From an uncultured beta proteobacterium (lineage in GTDB: Bacteria; Pseudomonadota; Gammaproteobacteria; Burkholderiales; Burkholderiaceae_C), in contig CAILAY010000082.1 of the NCBI GenBank assembly GCA_903832285.1, positions 1 through 63,512 on the forward strand: 63,512 nt of DNA. The letters run 5' to 3'. Under the pieces are notes generated by a model. It was not told the DNA's origin, ran no database searches, and saw only the letters and a program-made list of their open reading frames with translations. Below, one piece after another: positions 40,171-48,667 of this stretch; the first letter of the stretch is position 1; each line of letters begins with the position of its first letter. A program made the translations under genes and the position numbers.

Positions 40171-40869
40171 TCAGCCCTTGGGCCTTTGCGCGGCTTCGCC
40201 GGCGGCCTTGACGCCGTCAGGCGAGCTGCGATATTCAAACGCAAAGACAGCCGCCTCCACACGCGAGCGCAAATTGAGTTTGTCCATGATGTGGCGCACG
40301 TGCAGCTTGACGGTGTTGTGGCTGATGTCCAGCGCCTGGGCAATGACCTTGTTGCTCTGGCCGCGGGCTACATGCTCCAGCACCTCGCGTTCGCGTTCGG
40401 TGAGCGAGGCCACCAGATCGCCCTTGACCGATCCCTTGGGGCCGGATTGCAGGATCTGCGCGAGCTTGAGCGTCATGGCGGAGGCCACCACCATTTCGCC
40501 GCGCGCGGCCCGGGTGATGGCATCAATCACTTCTTCGGGCTCCATGTCCTTGAGCAAATAGCCACGCACGCCGGCGCGCAAGGCTGCGGCCATATCGTCC
40601 TCGGAGTCGCTCATGGTCAGGATCACGGTGGGCGTGTTGCAGCCTTCGGAGCGAATCAGCCGCAGCAGGCTCAGGCCATCGGTGGCAGCCAGGCGCAGAT
40701 CCAGCACCAGCAGGTCGGGCTGCTGTGCGCGCAGCATCGCCACCACCAGCGCAGGATCCCCGGTGGCGCCAACCACTTTCAGGCCGCCCCGATGTTCGAG
40801 CAGTTCGGTCAGCCCACTACGGCACAACGAGTGGTCGTCCACCAGCACCACCCTGATGACTGCAGTCAT
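40171..40869 (-). CDS. NarL/FixJ-type response regulator
   Basis: A 232-residue DNA-binding response regulator. The receiver has VVLVDDHSLCRSGLTELLEH, the phosphoacceptor Asp57 in LLVLDLRLAATDG and the conserved Lys in GYLLKDMEPEEV. The LuxR-type helix-turn-helix follows: LTEREREVLEHVARGQSNKV then IAQALDISHNTVKLHVRHIM. It overlaps the kinase gene by 4 bases. It is encoded next to soeA and the third copy of the 44-nt motif, which makes it the best candidate for the motif's regulator. That link is inferred. Confidence 0.93.
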   Translation of the reverse strand: MTAVIRVVLVDDHSLCRSGLTELLEHRGGLKVVGATGDPALVVAMLRAQQPDLLVLDLRLAATDGLSLLRLIRSEGCNTPTVILTMSDSEDDMAAALRAGVRGYLLKDMEPEEVIDAITRAARGEMVVASAMTLKLAQILQSGPKGSVKGDLVASLTEREREVLEHVARGQSNKVIAQALDISHNTVKLHVRHIMDKLNLRSRVEAAVFAFEYRSSPDGVKAAGEAAQRPKG

Positions 40870-42062
40870 GCTGCGAGCCCCTGCATTGACGCGGCAGGGA
40901 TCACCAGACGCACACGGGTACCGCCCCCTTCATTCATGGCCACTTCAACGCTGCCACCCAGGCGCTGCGCCCGACCCTGCATGATGTCGAGCCCAAGATG
41001 TACCGTTCCCGGGATGGCTCCCGGCACCGGCCGTGCCGCCAGGCCCAGCCCGTCGTCTTCGATCAGGAACTCCAATTGCTCGTGCGTCTTCTCAATTGCC
41101 AGCACAGCGTGCTTTGCCATCGAGTGCTTCGCGATATTGGCCAATGCTTCCTGAACAATGTGGAACACCTGAACCTCCTGTTCGTCGCTCAGGTTCAGAT
41201 TCTGCGCCGAATTCCGGATCTCCAGTGCAATGCCCGTACGGTCAAAAAACCCGTCCGCAATGCCCTGAAGCGCGTGCAGCAATCCCAAGGGGTCCATGCG
41301 GGTGCGAAAGTAAGTCATGACTTCACGCAGGTTGTTATGCACTTCACCCACGGCCTTTTTCACGTCGGAAAAATACTTCAGGGAGCGCGGGTCGTCGTGG
41401 GCCAGCATGGCATCGTTCAGCAAAGGCAGGCGCATCTTGACATAGGCCAGCGTCTGCGCAATGGCGTCGTGCACTTCATTCACCATTTCCTGGCGCTCCC
41501 TCATCACTGTCATGCGCAGACGCTCGCGTTCGATGCGCGCATTGTGCAGTGCCAGACCCAACAACTGGCCGATCAGGCGCAGTATGGTCTGCGTCTCGGG
41601 GCTGAGCTCGGCGTCCGTTTCGAAGAACAGGTTGTAAATTCCCAGAACATCGTCGCCGTGCGGCAGTGATATGGCCAGCACGCGCTGGCATTGCAGCCCG
41701 AAGTAGGCGTCGGCGTTGTGCTTGGCGCAGGAGCGCACGTCGTCCACCCAGCCCAACCCGTCGGTGTCCGCCGCAACGCCGCACATGCCGCAGTGCCGCT
41801 CCACCAGTCGCTCCGTGCTCAGCACCTGCGCTGGCAACCCCAGTTGTGCCACCAGCCGCATGTATTGCCCGTCGTCGGTCAATACCCGCACGGCCCCTGC
41901 CTGCGCCCCGGCCAAGGCCACGATGGAAACCAGGAAGCGTTGCAGCAAGGGTTCAAGATCACCCCCCGCAGCCAGCGCCGAAGTCAATCCGGAAACAACA
42001 ACTCCCGCATCCGCAGAACTTGTGTGCATCGCGGTGCGGCCAGGAATTTGGACTGTGGTCAT
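40866..42062 (-). CDS. Cytoplasmic GAF-domain histidine kinase (NarX-type HisKA_3)
   Basis: A 398-residue sensor kinase with no membrane segment. An N-terminal GAF domain is followed by the dimerisation and phosphoacceptor helix MVNEVHDAIAQTLAYVKMRL and an ATPase domain (FHIVQEALANIAKHSMAKHA, FLIEDDGLGLAARPVPG). Four cysteines lie in the GAF part in the pattern C-x2-C-x17-C-x12-C (CGMCGVAADTDGLGWVDDV, then SCAKHN and LQCQR), which might hold a cluster or react with sulfur. Start choice is uncertain: the ATG at 42062 was taken; a GTG at 42104 adds 14 residues. It is cotranscribed with the response regulator. Confidence 0.88.
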   Translation of the reverse strand: MTTVQIPGRTAMHTSSADAGVVVSGLTSALAAGGDLEPLLQRFLVSIVALAGAQAGAVRVLTDDGQYMRLVAQLGLPAQVLSTERLVERHCGMCGVAADTDGLGWVDDVRSCAKHNADAYFGLQCQRVLAISLPHGDDVLGIYNLFFETDAELSPETQTILRLIGQLLGLALHNARIERERLRMTVMRERQEMVNEVHDAIAQTLAYVKMRLPLLNDAMLAHDDPRSLKYFSDVKKAVGEVHNNLREVMTYFRTRMDPLGLLHALQGIADGFFDRTGIALEIRNSAQNLNLSDEQEVQVFHIVQEALANIAKHSMAKHAVLAIEKTHEQLEFLIEDDGLGLAARPVPGAIPGTVHLGLDIMQGRAQRLGGSVEVAMNEGGGTRVRLVIPAASMQGLAA

Positions 42063-42146
42063 GGGGATGATGCGGATCGGCAATGCTATTACATTACCCG
42101 CCACTAATTTATCGTGAAAACCCGGAGGCGCTCACAAAACTCACGC

Positions 42147-42190
42147 TACCCATTTGGGCTACGCCGGATTACCCGTGGCGGTTATAGACG
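42147..42190 (+). promoter_or_regulatory. 44-nt sulfur-regulon motif, copy 3 (kinase/soeA)
   Basis: The copy reads TACCCATTTGGGCTA (42147-42161), nine bases, ACCC, four bases, GGTTATAGACG ending at 42190. It matches copies at 18310-18353 and 25064-25107 in length and spacing. It lies in the divergent gap between the sensor kinase gene and soeA, 70 bases before the soeA start. The left half contains TACCCAT, which fits the heptamer TACYNMT known for NarL, but the second half-site spacing differs from the NarL 7-2-7 layout. Confidence 0.75.
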
Positions 42191-42259
42191 GGGCTGGGTG
42201 CCCCTGCCTCTAATAGGGGCACTCTAAAGCACCTGTCCCGAGAGAAGAACCTCCACCGC

Positions 42260-45181
42260 ATGCCTGCCCAACCGCTCCACGACCCTGGCCGCGCGCCGCT
42301 GGCAGACGCTACCACCGAGACGCGCAATACCACCTGCTACATGTGTGCCTGCCGTTGCGGCATCAGGGTGCATTTGCGCAACGGTGAGGTTCGCTACATC
42401 GAAGGCAATCCGGACCATCCGCTGAACCAGGGCGTGATTTGCGCCAAGGGTTCTTCGGGCATCATGAAGCAGTATTCGCCGGCGCGCTTGACGCAGCCGC
42501 TGATGCGCAAGCCCGGGGCCGAGCGCGGTGACGGAGAATTTGTTCCCATCAGTTGGGAGCATGCCTACTCCATGCTGGAGCAGCGTCTGCGAAAGATTCG
42601 CGCGACCGATCCGAAACAGTTCGCGCTGTTCACCGGACGCGATCAGATGCAGGCGCTGACGGGCCTGTTTGCGCGCCAATTCGGCACACCCAACTACGCG
42701 GCGCACGGCGGCTTTTGCTCGGTCAACATGGCCGCCGGAATGATCTACACGATCGGCGGATCGTTCTGGGAATTCGGCGGCCCCGATCTGGATCGCGCCA
42801 AGCTGTTTGTCATGATAGGCACGGCCGAGGACCACCATTCGAATCCGCTGAAGATCGCGATCTCCAAATTCAAACGTGATGGCGGGCGCTTCATTTCCAT
42901 CAATCCCGTGCGCACCGGCTACTCGGCAATTGCAGACGAGTGGTTGCCGATCCGACCCGGCACCGATGGTGCGTTGCTGCTGGCGCTGATCCACGAAATC
43001 ATCGCGCTCGGCCTGTTTGACCGCGAGTTCATCGTGCGCTATACCAACGCAGGTGAACTGGTGAACATGGACCAGGCCAACGACGAGTTCGGCATGTTCG
43101 TGCGTGCCGAAGTGCCCGAAGAAGAAGGCTGCTTCGACCCGCAGAACAAGCTCTGGTGGGACCGCGCCAGCAACCGCCCGGTGATCACACATTCACCGGG
43201 ATGCGACCCGGTGCTGATCGGGGAGTTCGCACTTTCCGATGGCACACGAGTCAAACCCGCATTCCAGTTGCTCAAGGACCGGGTGGAGAATTACACCCCC
43301 GATTGGGCGGCCGCCATCACCGGCATCCCGGCCGAAGCGATACGCCGTCTGGCGCACGAAATGGGCATCACCGCGCGCGACCAGAAGATCGAGTTGCCCA
43401 TCCCCTGGACCGACTGCTGGGGCAAGGAACACGAAACCGTCACCGGCAACCCGGTCGCCTTTCACGCCATGCGCGGACTGGCCGCGCACTCCAACGGCTT
43501 TCACACCATCCGTTCGCTGGCGATCCTGATGTCCCTGCTCGGGACCATTGATCGACCCGGCGGTTTTCGCCACAAGGCACCGTTTCCGCGACCGATTCCA
43601 CCTTGCGCGAAAACACCGAACACGCCGCTCGCGGTCAAGCCCAATTCGCCACTGGATGGTCTGGCTCTGGGCTGGCCGGCCGAGCCCGACGACCTGTTCG
43701 TGGACGACGACGGTAAACCGGTGCGCATCGACAAGGCGTTCTCCTGGGAGTACCCGCTGTCGGTGCACGGCATGATGCACAACGTCATCACCAACGCGTG
43801 GCGCGGCGACCCCTACCCGATCGACACGCTCATGCTGTTCATGGCGAACATGGCATGGAACTCAACCATGAACACCTCGCAGGTGCGCGAGATGCTCAAC
43901 GACAAGCACGTCGACGGTGACAAGACCGGCGAGTACAAGATCCCCTTCCTTGTGGTCTGCGACGCCTTCCAGTCGGAGACGACCGCGTTCGCGGACCTCG
44001 TGCTGCCCGACACCACCTACCTCGAACGCCACGACGTGATGTCGATGCTGGACCGGCCGATCTCGGAGTTCGACGGTCCGGTGGATGCGGTGCGCATTCC
44101 GGTGCTGCCGCCCCTCGGCCAGTGCAAGCCGTTCCAGGAAGTGTTGATCGAGCTCGCAGGCCGTCTGAGTTTCCCGGCCTTCGTGCGCCCCGACGGTAGC
44201 CGAAAATTCCGCGACTACCCCGATTTCATCGTCAACTACGAAACCGATCCAGGCTCGGGCATCGGTTTCCTGTCGGGCTGGCGCGGCAAAGGTGGCGAGA
44301 AGTTCATGCGCGGCGAACCCAATCCGCGTCAGTGGGAAATGTACGCGCAGAACAACTGCGTCTACCACCACAAACTCCCGGCCTCATACCAGTACATGCG
44401 CAACTGGAACAAGGGTTATCTGGAGTGGTCGCAGCGCACCCGCATCACCAAGTACGCCGAACCGATCCTGATTCACCTCTATTCGGAAGTGCTACAGAAG
44501 TTTCGTCTGGCGGCGCAGGGCAAGGGCATCTCGCGCAAGCCACCGCAACACTTGCGCAAGAACATCGAGGAGTACTTCGACCCGCTGCCGTTCTATTACG
44601 AGCCGCTGGAGGCGCAAAAGACCGACCGCGAGAAATACCCCTTAAGTGCGATCACGCAGCGCCCCATGGCGATGTACCACTCCTGGGATTCGCAAAACGC
44701 CTGGCTGCGCCAGATTCACACCCACAACCACCTCTACGTGAATCCGCAGACCGCCAGCCTGCAGGGCATCGCTGATGGCGACTGGATGTGGGTGGAGTCG
44801 CAGTGGGGCAAGGTGCGCTGCCTCGCCAAGTTTTCGGAAGCGGTGGAGCCTGGCACGGTCTGGACCTGGAACGCCATCGGCAAGTCGGCAGGCGCCTGGC
44901 ATCTTGAACCCGACGCAAACGAATCACAAAAAGGCTTTCTGCTGAACCACCTGATCTCCGATGAATTGCCCGGTGCGGGTTCTTCGCCGCCGATCTCCAA
45001 CTCCGACCCCATCACCGGTCAAGCCGCCTGGTTTGACGTGCGCGTGCGCATCTACAAAGCCCAGGCCGATGAACCGGCAGTCACCTCACCGCAATTCAAG
45101 AGCGTGCCGGCTGCCCCCGGAACGGCTGGCAAAAACCCGAAGTGGCAGGCCTATTTTGCCGGCAAGGGTGCGCGCAAATGA
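42260..45181 (+). CDS. soeA: SoeA, molybdopterin subunit of sulfite dehydrogenase
   Basis: The catalytic subunit of the cytoplasmic membrane-bound sulfite-oxidising enzyme SoeABC. The 973-residue protein belongs to the DMSO reductase family. It has an N-terminal [4Fe-4S] motif CYMCACRCGIRVHLRNGEVR with the fourth Cys in VICAKG. Molybdopterin-binding blocks include ALFTGRDQMQALTGLFARQF and a C-terminal domain ANESQKGFLLNHLISDEL. There is no Tat signal, which fits a cytoplasmic location. Assignment to Soe rather than another CISM enzyme rests on sequence resemblance plus the sat-apr and dsr context. Confidence 0.9.
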   Translation: MPAQPLHDPGRAPLADATTETRNTTCYMCACRCGIRVHLRNGEVRYIEGNPDHPLNQGVICAKGSSGIMKQYSPARLTQPLMRKPGAERGDGEFVPISWEHAYSMLEQRLRKIRATDPKQFALFTGRDQMQALTGLFARQFGTPNYAAHGGFCSVNMAAGMIYTIGGSFWEFGGPDLDRAKLFVMIGTAEDHHSNPLKIAISKFKRDGGRFISINPVRTGYSAIADEWLPIRPGTDGALLLALIHEIIALGLFDREFIVRYTNAGELVNMDQANDEFGMFVRAEVPEEEGCFDPQNKLWWDRASNRPVITHSPGCDPVLIGEFALSDGTRVKPAFQLLKDRVENYTPDWAAAITGIPAEAIRRLAHEMGITARDQKIELPIPWTDCWGKEHETVTGNPVAFHAMRGLAAHSNGFHTIRSLAILMSLLGTIDRPGGFRHKAPFPRPIPPCAKTPNTPLAVKPNSPLDGLALGWPAEPDDLFVDDDGKPVRIDKAFSWEYPLSVHGMMHNVITNAWRGDPYPIDTLMLFMANMAWNSTMNTSQVREMLNDKHVDGDKTGEYKIPFLVVCDAFQSETTAFADLVLPDTTYLERHDVMSMLDRPISEFDGPVDAVRIPVLPPLGQCKPFQEVLIELAGRLSFPAFVRPDGSRKFRDYPDFIVNYETDPGSGIGFLSGWRGKGGEKFMRGEPNPRQWEMYAQNNCVYHHKLPASYQYMRNWNKGYLEWSQRTRITKYAEPILIHLYSEVLQKFRLAAQGKGISRKPPQHLRKNIEEYFDPLPFYYEPLEAQKTDREKYPLSAITQRPMAMYHSWDSQNAWLRQIHTHNHLYVNPQTASLQGIADGDWMWVESQWGKVRCLAKFSEAVEPGTVWTWNAIGKSAGAWHLEPDANESQKGFLLNHLISDELPGAGSSPPISNSDPITGQAAWFDVRVRIYKAQADEPAVTSPQFKSVPAAPGTAGKNPKWQAYFAGKGARK

Positions 45182-45909
45182 CGCAATTGGCCCTGGTCAT
45201 CGACCTCAACGTATGCGTGGGTTGCCATGCCTGCGTGACCAGTTGCAAACAGTGGAATACCTCGGGCTCGGCCGGCGCTCTGGCCGACTTCAATCCTTAT
45301 GGTGCCGACCCGTCGGGCACTTTTTTCAATCGGGTCCAGACCTTCGAGGTCGGCAAGTTTCCCAGCACCCAGACGGTTCACTTTCCCAAGTCCTGTCTGC
45401 ATTGCGAAGACCCGCCCTGCGTTCCGGTGTGCCCCACGGGCGCGAGCTACAAACGCGCCGAGGACGGCATCGTGCTGGTCGATTACGACAAATGCATAGG
45501 CTGCAAATACTGCTCCTGGGCCTGCCCCTACGGCGCACGCGAGTTCGACGAAGAGCGCAAGGTCATGACCAAGTGCACGCTGTGCGTGGACCGGATTTAC
45601 GACACCGCTCTGGCCGAAGCCGAACGCAAGCCCGCCTGCGTGCTGGCTTGCCCGACCAGCGCGCGCCTGTTCGGCGACATCCACAATCCGGACTCGGTGG
45701 TTTCGGTGGCGATCCGTGAAAGCGCGGGCTACCCGCTGATGCCCGAATGGGGAACGCATCCGTCCAACCACTACCTGCCACGGCGCAAGACCGCTCTGCA
45801 TATCCACGAGGACGAGCTGGCACGCGCCGACAACCCTTTGAAGATCGACGGTCTGTTGCCCAAACCGGCGAAATCGGAACCGTCGCTGGACGACTTGATG
45901 TCCTGGTAG
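45178..45909 (+). CDS. soeB: SoeB, iron-sulfur subunit of sulfite dehydrogenase
   Basis: The electron-transfer subunit of SoeABC, with four [4Fe-4S] clusters. The 243-residue protein has CVGCHACVTSCKQW, CLHCEDPPCVPVCPTGASYK, CIGCKYCSWACPYGAREFDE and CTLCVDRIYDTALAEAERKP followed by ACVLACPTSA. The ATG overlaps the soeA stop (ATGA). An in-frame start 36 bases earlier lies inside soeA and was rejected. It passes electrons from SoeA to SoeC. Confidence 0.93.
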   Translation: MTQLALVIDLNVCVGCHACVTSCKQWNTSGSAGALADFNPYGADPSGTFFNRVQTFEVGKFPSTQTVHFPKSCLHCEDPPCVPVCPTGASYKRAEDGIVLVDYDKCIGCKYCSWACPYGAREFDEERKVMTKCTLCVDRIYDTALAEAERKPACVLACPTSARLFGDIHNPDSVVSVAIRESAGYPLMPEWGTHPSNHYLPRRKTALHIHEDELARADNPLKIDGLLPKPAKSEPSLDDLMSW

Positions 45910-45921
45910 GCGACGCACAGC

Positions 45922-46905
45922 ATGAAACCCGCCTTCTCCGTCATCTTCCTCACCACGCTCATCGGCGCGGCGCAGGGATTATTCCTCGCCCTGTTCACAG
46001 CGCAATCCTATGTGCTGTTCGGCCTGTTGCCCGCAGGTCAGGATGAGCACAGTTTCTACGCGCTCGGCAGTGGCGTCGCGCTGGCACTTCTGGCGGCCGG
46101 CTTGATGGCTTCGTTCTTCCACCTGGGACGACCTGAAAGAGCCTGGCGCGCAGCCGCGATGTGGCGCACATCGTGGCTGTCGCGCGAGGTCATCGTGCTG
46201 CCGGCATTCATGGCCGTGGTTGCCCTCTATGGCTTGAGCCAGCTGTTGCAATGGAAGTTCGCGCTGGCAACCCTGGCATCCGGTGGCGTGGTCGACGCCC
46301 CGGTCTTGCTGGGCGTACTGGGCACGCTGCTGGCGTTTGCATTGTTTGTCTGCACCGCCATGATCTACGCCTGCCTGCCCTTCCTGCCTGAATGGCACAG
46401 CCCGCTCACCGTCATCAACTACATCCTGTTGGGCGGTGCGTCGGGCTTCACCCTGGCAGCCGCGTTTGCGACCTTGGGCGCCCCCGCGCTAACGCGCTTT
46501 TATGCGGGCTGGGCGCTCATCATCACGCTGCTGGGCTTTCTCAGCCGCGGCGCTTCGCTGCTGCGCAACGCTCAGCTCAAGCCCAAGTCCACGGTGCAGA
46601 CGGCTATCGGCATCAAGCACCCGCAGATCGTGCAGAAATCCTCCGGATTTCTGGGAGGCTCTTTCAATACGCGGGAGTTCTTCCACGGCAAGACGCCGCA
46701 GTTTCTTCGGTTCGCCAAATGGTTGTTCATTGCCACTGTATTCATCCTTCCGGCCCTGCTGTTGGCGGCCGGACTCTTGACCTCGCTTCCGGGGGTACTG
46801 CCTTTGGCCTTCGCCATGCAATACACCGGACTGCTGGTCGAGCGTTGGTTCTTCTTCGCCCAGGCGAACCACCCGCAGAACATTTACTACCAGGCGGTGT
46901 CCTGA
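45922..46905 (+). CDS. soeC: SoeC, DmsC-family membrane anchor
   Basis: The membrane subunit of SoeABC that reduces quinone. The 327-residue protein has about eight hydrophobic segments and the DmsC/NrfD-like pattern, starting AFSVIFLTTLIGAAQGLFLA and including LMASFFHLGRPERAWRAAAM, where the His-Leu-Gly-Arg-Pro block is typical. It starts 12 bases after soeB; sat begins 27 bases after its stop, so soe and sat-apr are probably cotranscribed. Confidence 0.9.
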   Translation: MKPAFSVIFLTTLIGAAQGLFLALFTAQSYVLFGLLPAGQDEHSFYALGSGVALALLAAGLMASFFHLGRPERAWRAAAMWRTSWLSREVIVLPAFMAVVALYGLSQLLQWKFALATLASGGVVDAPVLLGVLGTLLAFALFVCTAMIYACLPFLPEWHSPLTVINYILLGGASGFTLAAAFATLGAPALTRFYAGWALIITLLGFLSRGASLLRNAQLKPKSTVQTAIGIKHPQIVQKSSGFLGGSFNTREFFHGKTPQFLRFAKWLFIATVFILPALLLAAGLLTSLPGVLPLAFAMQYTGLLVERWFFFAQANHPQNIYYQAVS

Positions 46906-46932
46906 ACTACCGGCGCAAGGAGAAACAGACTC

Positions 46933-48108
46933 ATGGCTCTTGTTGAACCTCATGGCGGGCACGGCCTGATGGAGCTGCTGCTCGAAGGTGATGCGCTCGC
47001 CGCCGAGCTGGCACGCGCCGCCACCTTGCCAAAACTTCGTGTGAGCTCGCGCGAGAAGGGTGATCTCATCATGATGGGCATCGGCGGCTTCACACCGCTC
47101 GAAGGCTTCATGTCGCACGCCGATTGGGCCGGTGTCTGCGACGGCATGAAGATGGCCAGCGGCCTGTTCTGGCCTATCCCCATCACCCTCTCCACTGATG
47201 TGGTCAGAGCCGAAACTATTCCGGTCGGCAGCGATATCGCGCTCACGGATCCCGACGATGGCTCCATCCTCGCCACCCTACGCGTCACGGAAAAATATGT
47301 GATCGACAAGGCGCACGAATGCGCCTCCGTGTTCAAGACCACCGACCCCAGGCACCCCGGTGTCAAGCTGGTGCTGGAACAGGGCGAGGTCAATCTGGCG
47401 GGTCCGGTCAAGGTCCTGTCCCAGGGCGAATTCCCTGAGAAATATGGCGAGCTCTTCATGTCGCCCCGGCAGACGCGCGCGAAATTCGAGGCTCTTGGGT
47501 GGAGCAAGGTGGCGGCCTTTCAGACCCGAAATCCGATGCACCGTTCGCATGAATACCTGGCGAAGATTGCCATCGAAACCTGCGATGGCGTGCTCATCCA
47601 TTCGCTGCTGGGGCACCTCAAACCGGGTGACATTCCAGCCGAGGTGCGCGCCAAAACGATCGCCGTGCTCACGGAAAACTACTTCGTCAAAAAGACCGTG
47701 ATCCAGGCCGGCTACCCGCTGGACATGCGCTACGCCGGGCCGCGTGAGGCGCTGCTGCATGCGCTGTTCCGGCAGAACTACGGCTGCTCACATCAGATCG
47801 TGGGACGCGACCATGCCGGTGTCGGCAGCTACTACGGCCCGTTCGACGCGCACCACATTTTTGACACACTGCCGCCCAACGCGCTACAGACCCAGCCACT
47901 CAAGATCGACGTGGCGTTCTGGTGCTACAAGTGCGGCGGCATGGCCTCTGGGCGCACCTGCCCGCATACCGCGGCCGATCAGTTGCAGGTCGCCGGCACC
48001 CAGTTGCGCCAGTGGCTCTCCGAAGGTGCGCCGGTTCCGCCCGAATTCAGCCGCCCCGAAGTGCTCGTCATCCTGCGCGACTACTACGCCCGTCGCAGTT
48101 CTCAATAG
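46933..48108 (+). CDS. sat: ATP sulfurylase (dissimilatory sulfate adenylyltransferase)
   Basis: The cytoplasmic enzyme that converts adenosine phosphosulfate and pyrophosphate into ATP and sulfate, the energy-conserving end of sulfite oxidation. The 391-residue protein has the active-site motifs [20 protein letters not shown] and [17 protein letters not shown], and a zinc-like cysteine group [17 protein letters not shown]. This is the homo-oligomeric type found in sulfur oxidisers and reducers, not the CysDN type. An AAGGAG ribosome binding site precedes the ATG. Confidence 0.96.
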   Translation: MALVEPHGGHGLMELLLEGDALAAELARAATLPKLRVSSREKGDLIMMGIGGFTPLEGFMSHADWAGVCDGMKMASGLFWPIPITLSTDVVRAETIPVGSDIALTDPDDGSILATLRVTEKYVIDKAHECASVFKTTDPRHPGVKLVLEQGEVNLAGPVKVLSQGEFPEKYGELFMSPRQTRAKFEALGWSKVAAFQTRNPMHRSHEYLAKIAIETCDGVLIHSLLGHLKPGDIPAEVRAKTIAVLTENYFVKKTVIQAGYPLDMRYAGPREALLHALFRQNYGCSHQIVGRDHAGVGSYYGPFDAHHIFDTLPPNALQTQPLKIDVAFWCYKCGGMASGRTCPHTAADQLQVAGTQLRQWLSEGAPVPPEFSRPEVLVILRDYYARRSSQ

Positions 48109-48145
48109 TTTTTAGTGATCCGTTAACCCCAAGAAGGAGATAGCC

Positions 48146-48622
48146 ATGCCAACCTATGTAAGAACCGAAAAATGCGATGGGTGCAAAGGTCAGGACAAGA
48201 CCGCTTGCATGTACATCTGCCCGCACGACCTGATGGCGCTGGACAAAGATGGCTCCAAGACCGGCCATGCGATGAAGGCCTGGAATCAGGAGCCGGAGCA
48301 GTGCTGGGAATGCTATTCCTGCGTCAAGATCTGCCCGCAAAATGCGATCGAGGTCCGGCACTATGCCGACATCGTGCCACTCGGTGGTTCAGTGCAGCCG
48401 CTGCGCGGATCCGACTCGATCATGTGGACCATCAAGTTCCGCAACGGCACGCTCAAACGTTTCAAGTTCCCCATTCGCACCACCGCCGAAGGATCGATCG
48501 ATCCGTACGGCGGCAAACCCATGCCCAAGGTCGCCGAGCTCAGCGCGCCCGGTGTATTCACCAAGGAAATGATGGGTGGTTACCGCGCCGGGCGGCCGGA
48601 AGAACTGATCCGCCGCAAGTAG
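48146..48622 (+). CDS. aprB: Adenylylsulfate reductase beta subunit
   Basis: The iron-sulfur subunit of APS reductase, here expected to work in the oxidative direction. The 158-residue protein has two cluster-binding sets, CDGCKGQDKTACMYICPHDL and CWECYSCVKICPQNAIEVRH. A C-terminal extension wraps AprA in known structures. An AGGAG site precedes the ATG. It lies between sat and aprA, the usual sat-aprBA order in oxidisers. Neither aprM nor qmoABC is in the window, so the electron acceptor is not defined here. Confidence 0.96.
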   Translation: MPTYVRTEKCDGCKGQDKTACMYICPHDLMALDKDGSKTGHAMKAWNQEPEQCWECYSCVKICPQNAIEVRHYADIVPLGGSVQPLRGSDSIMWTIKFRNGTLKRFKFPIRTTAEGSIDPYGGKPMPKVAELSAPGVFTKEMMGGYRAGRPEELIRRK

Positions 48623-48667
48623 GCCGTCCAACTTGTCAAACAACCAACAATTTCCAAGGTGAACGAA

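Noticed and set aside
42147..42190. A standard NarL 7-2-7 site
   Set aside because: One arm fits the NarL heptamer but the second arm is one base closer and differs in sequence, so a distinct regulator specificity is more likely.
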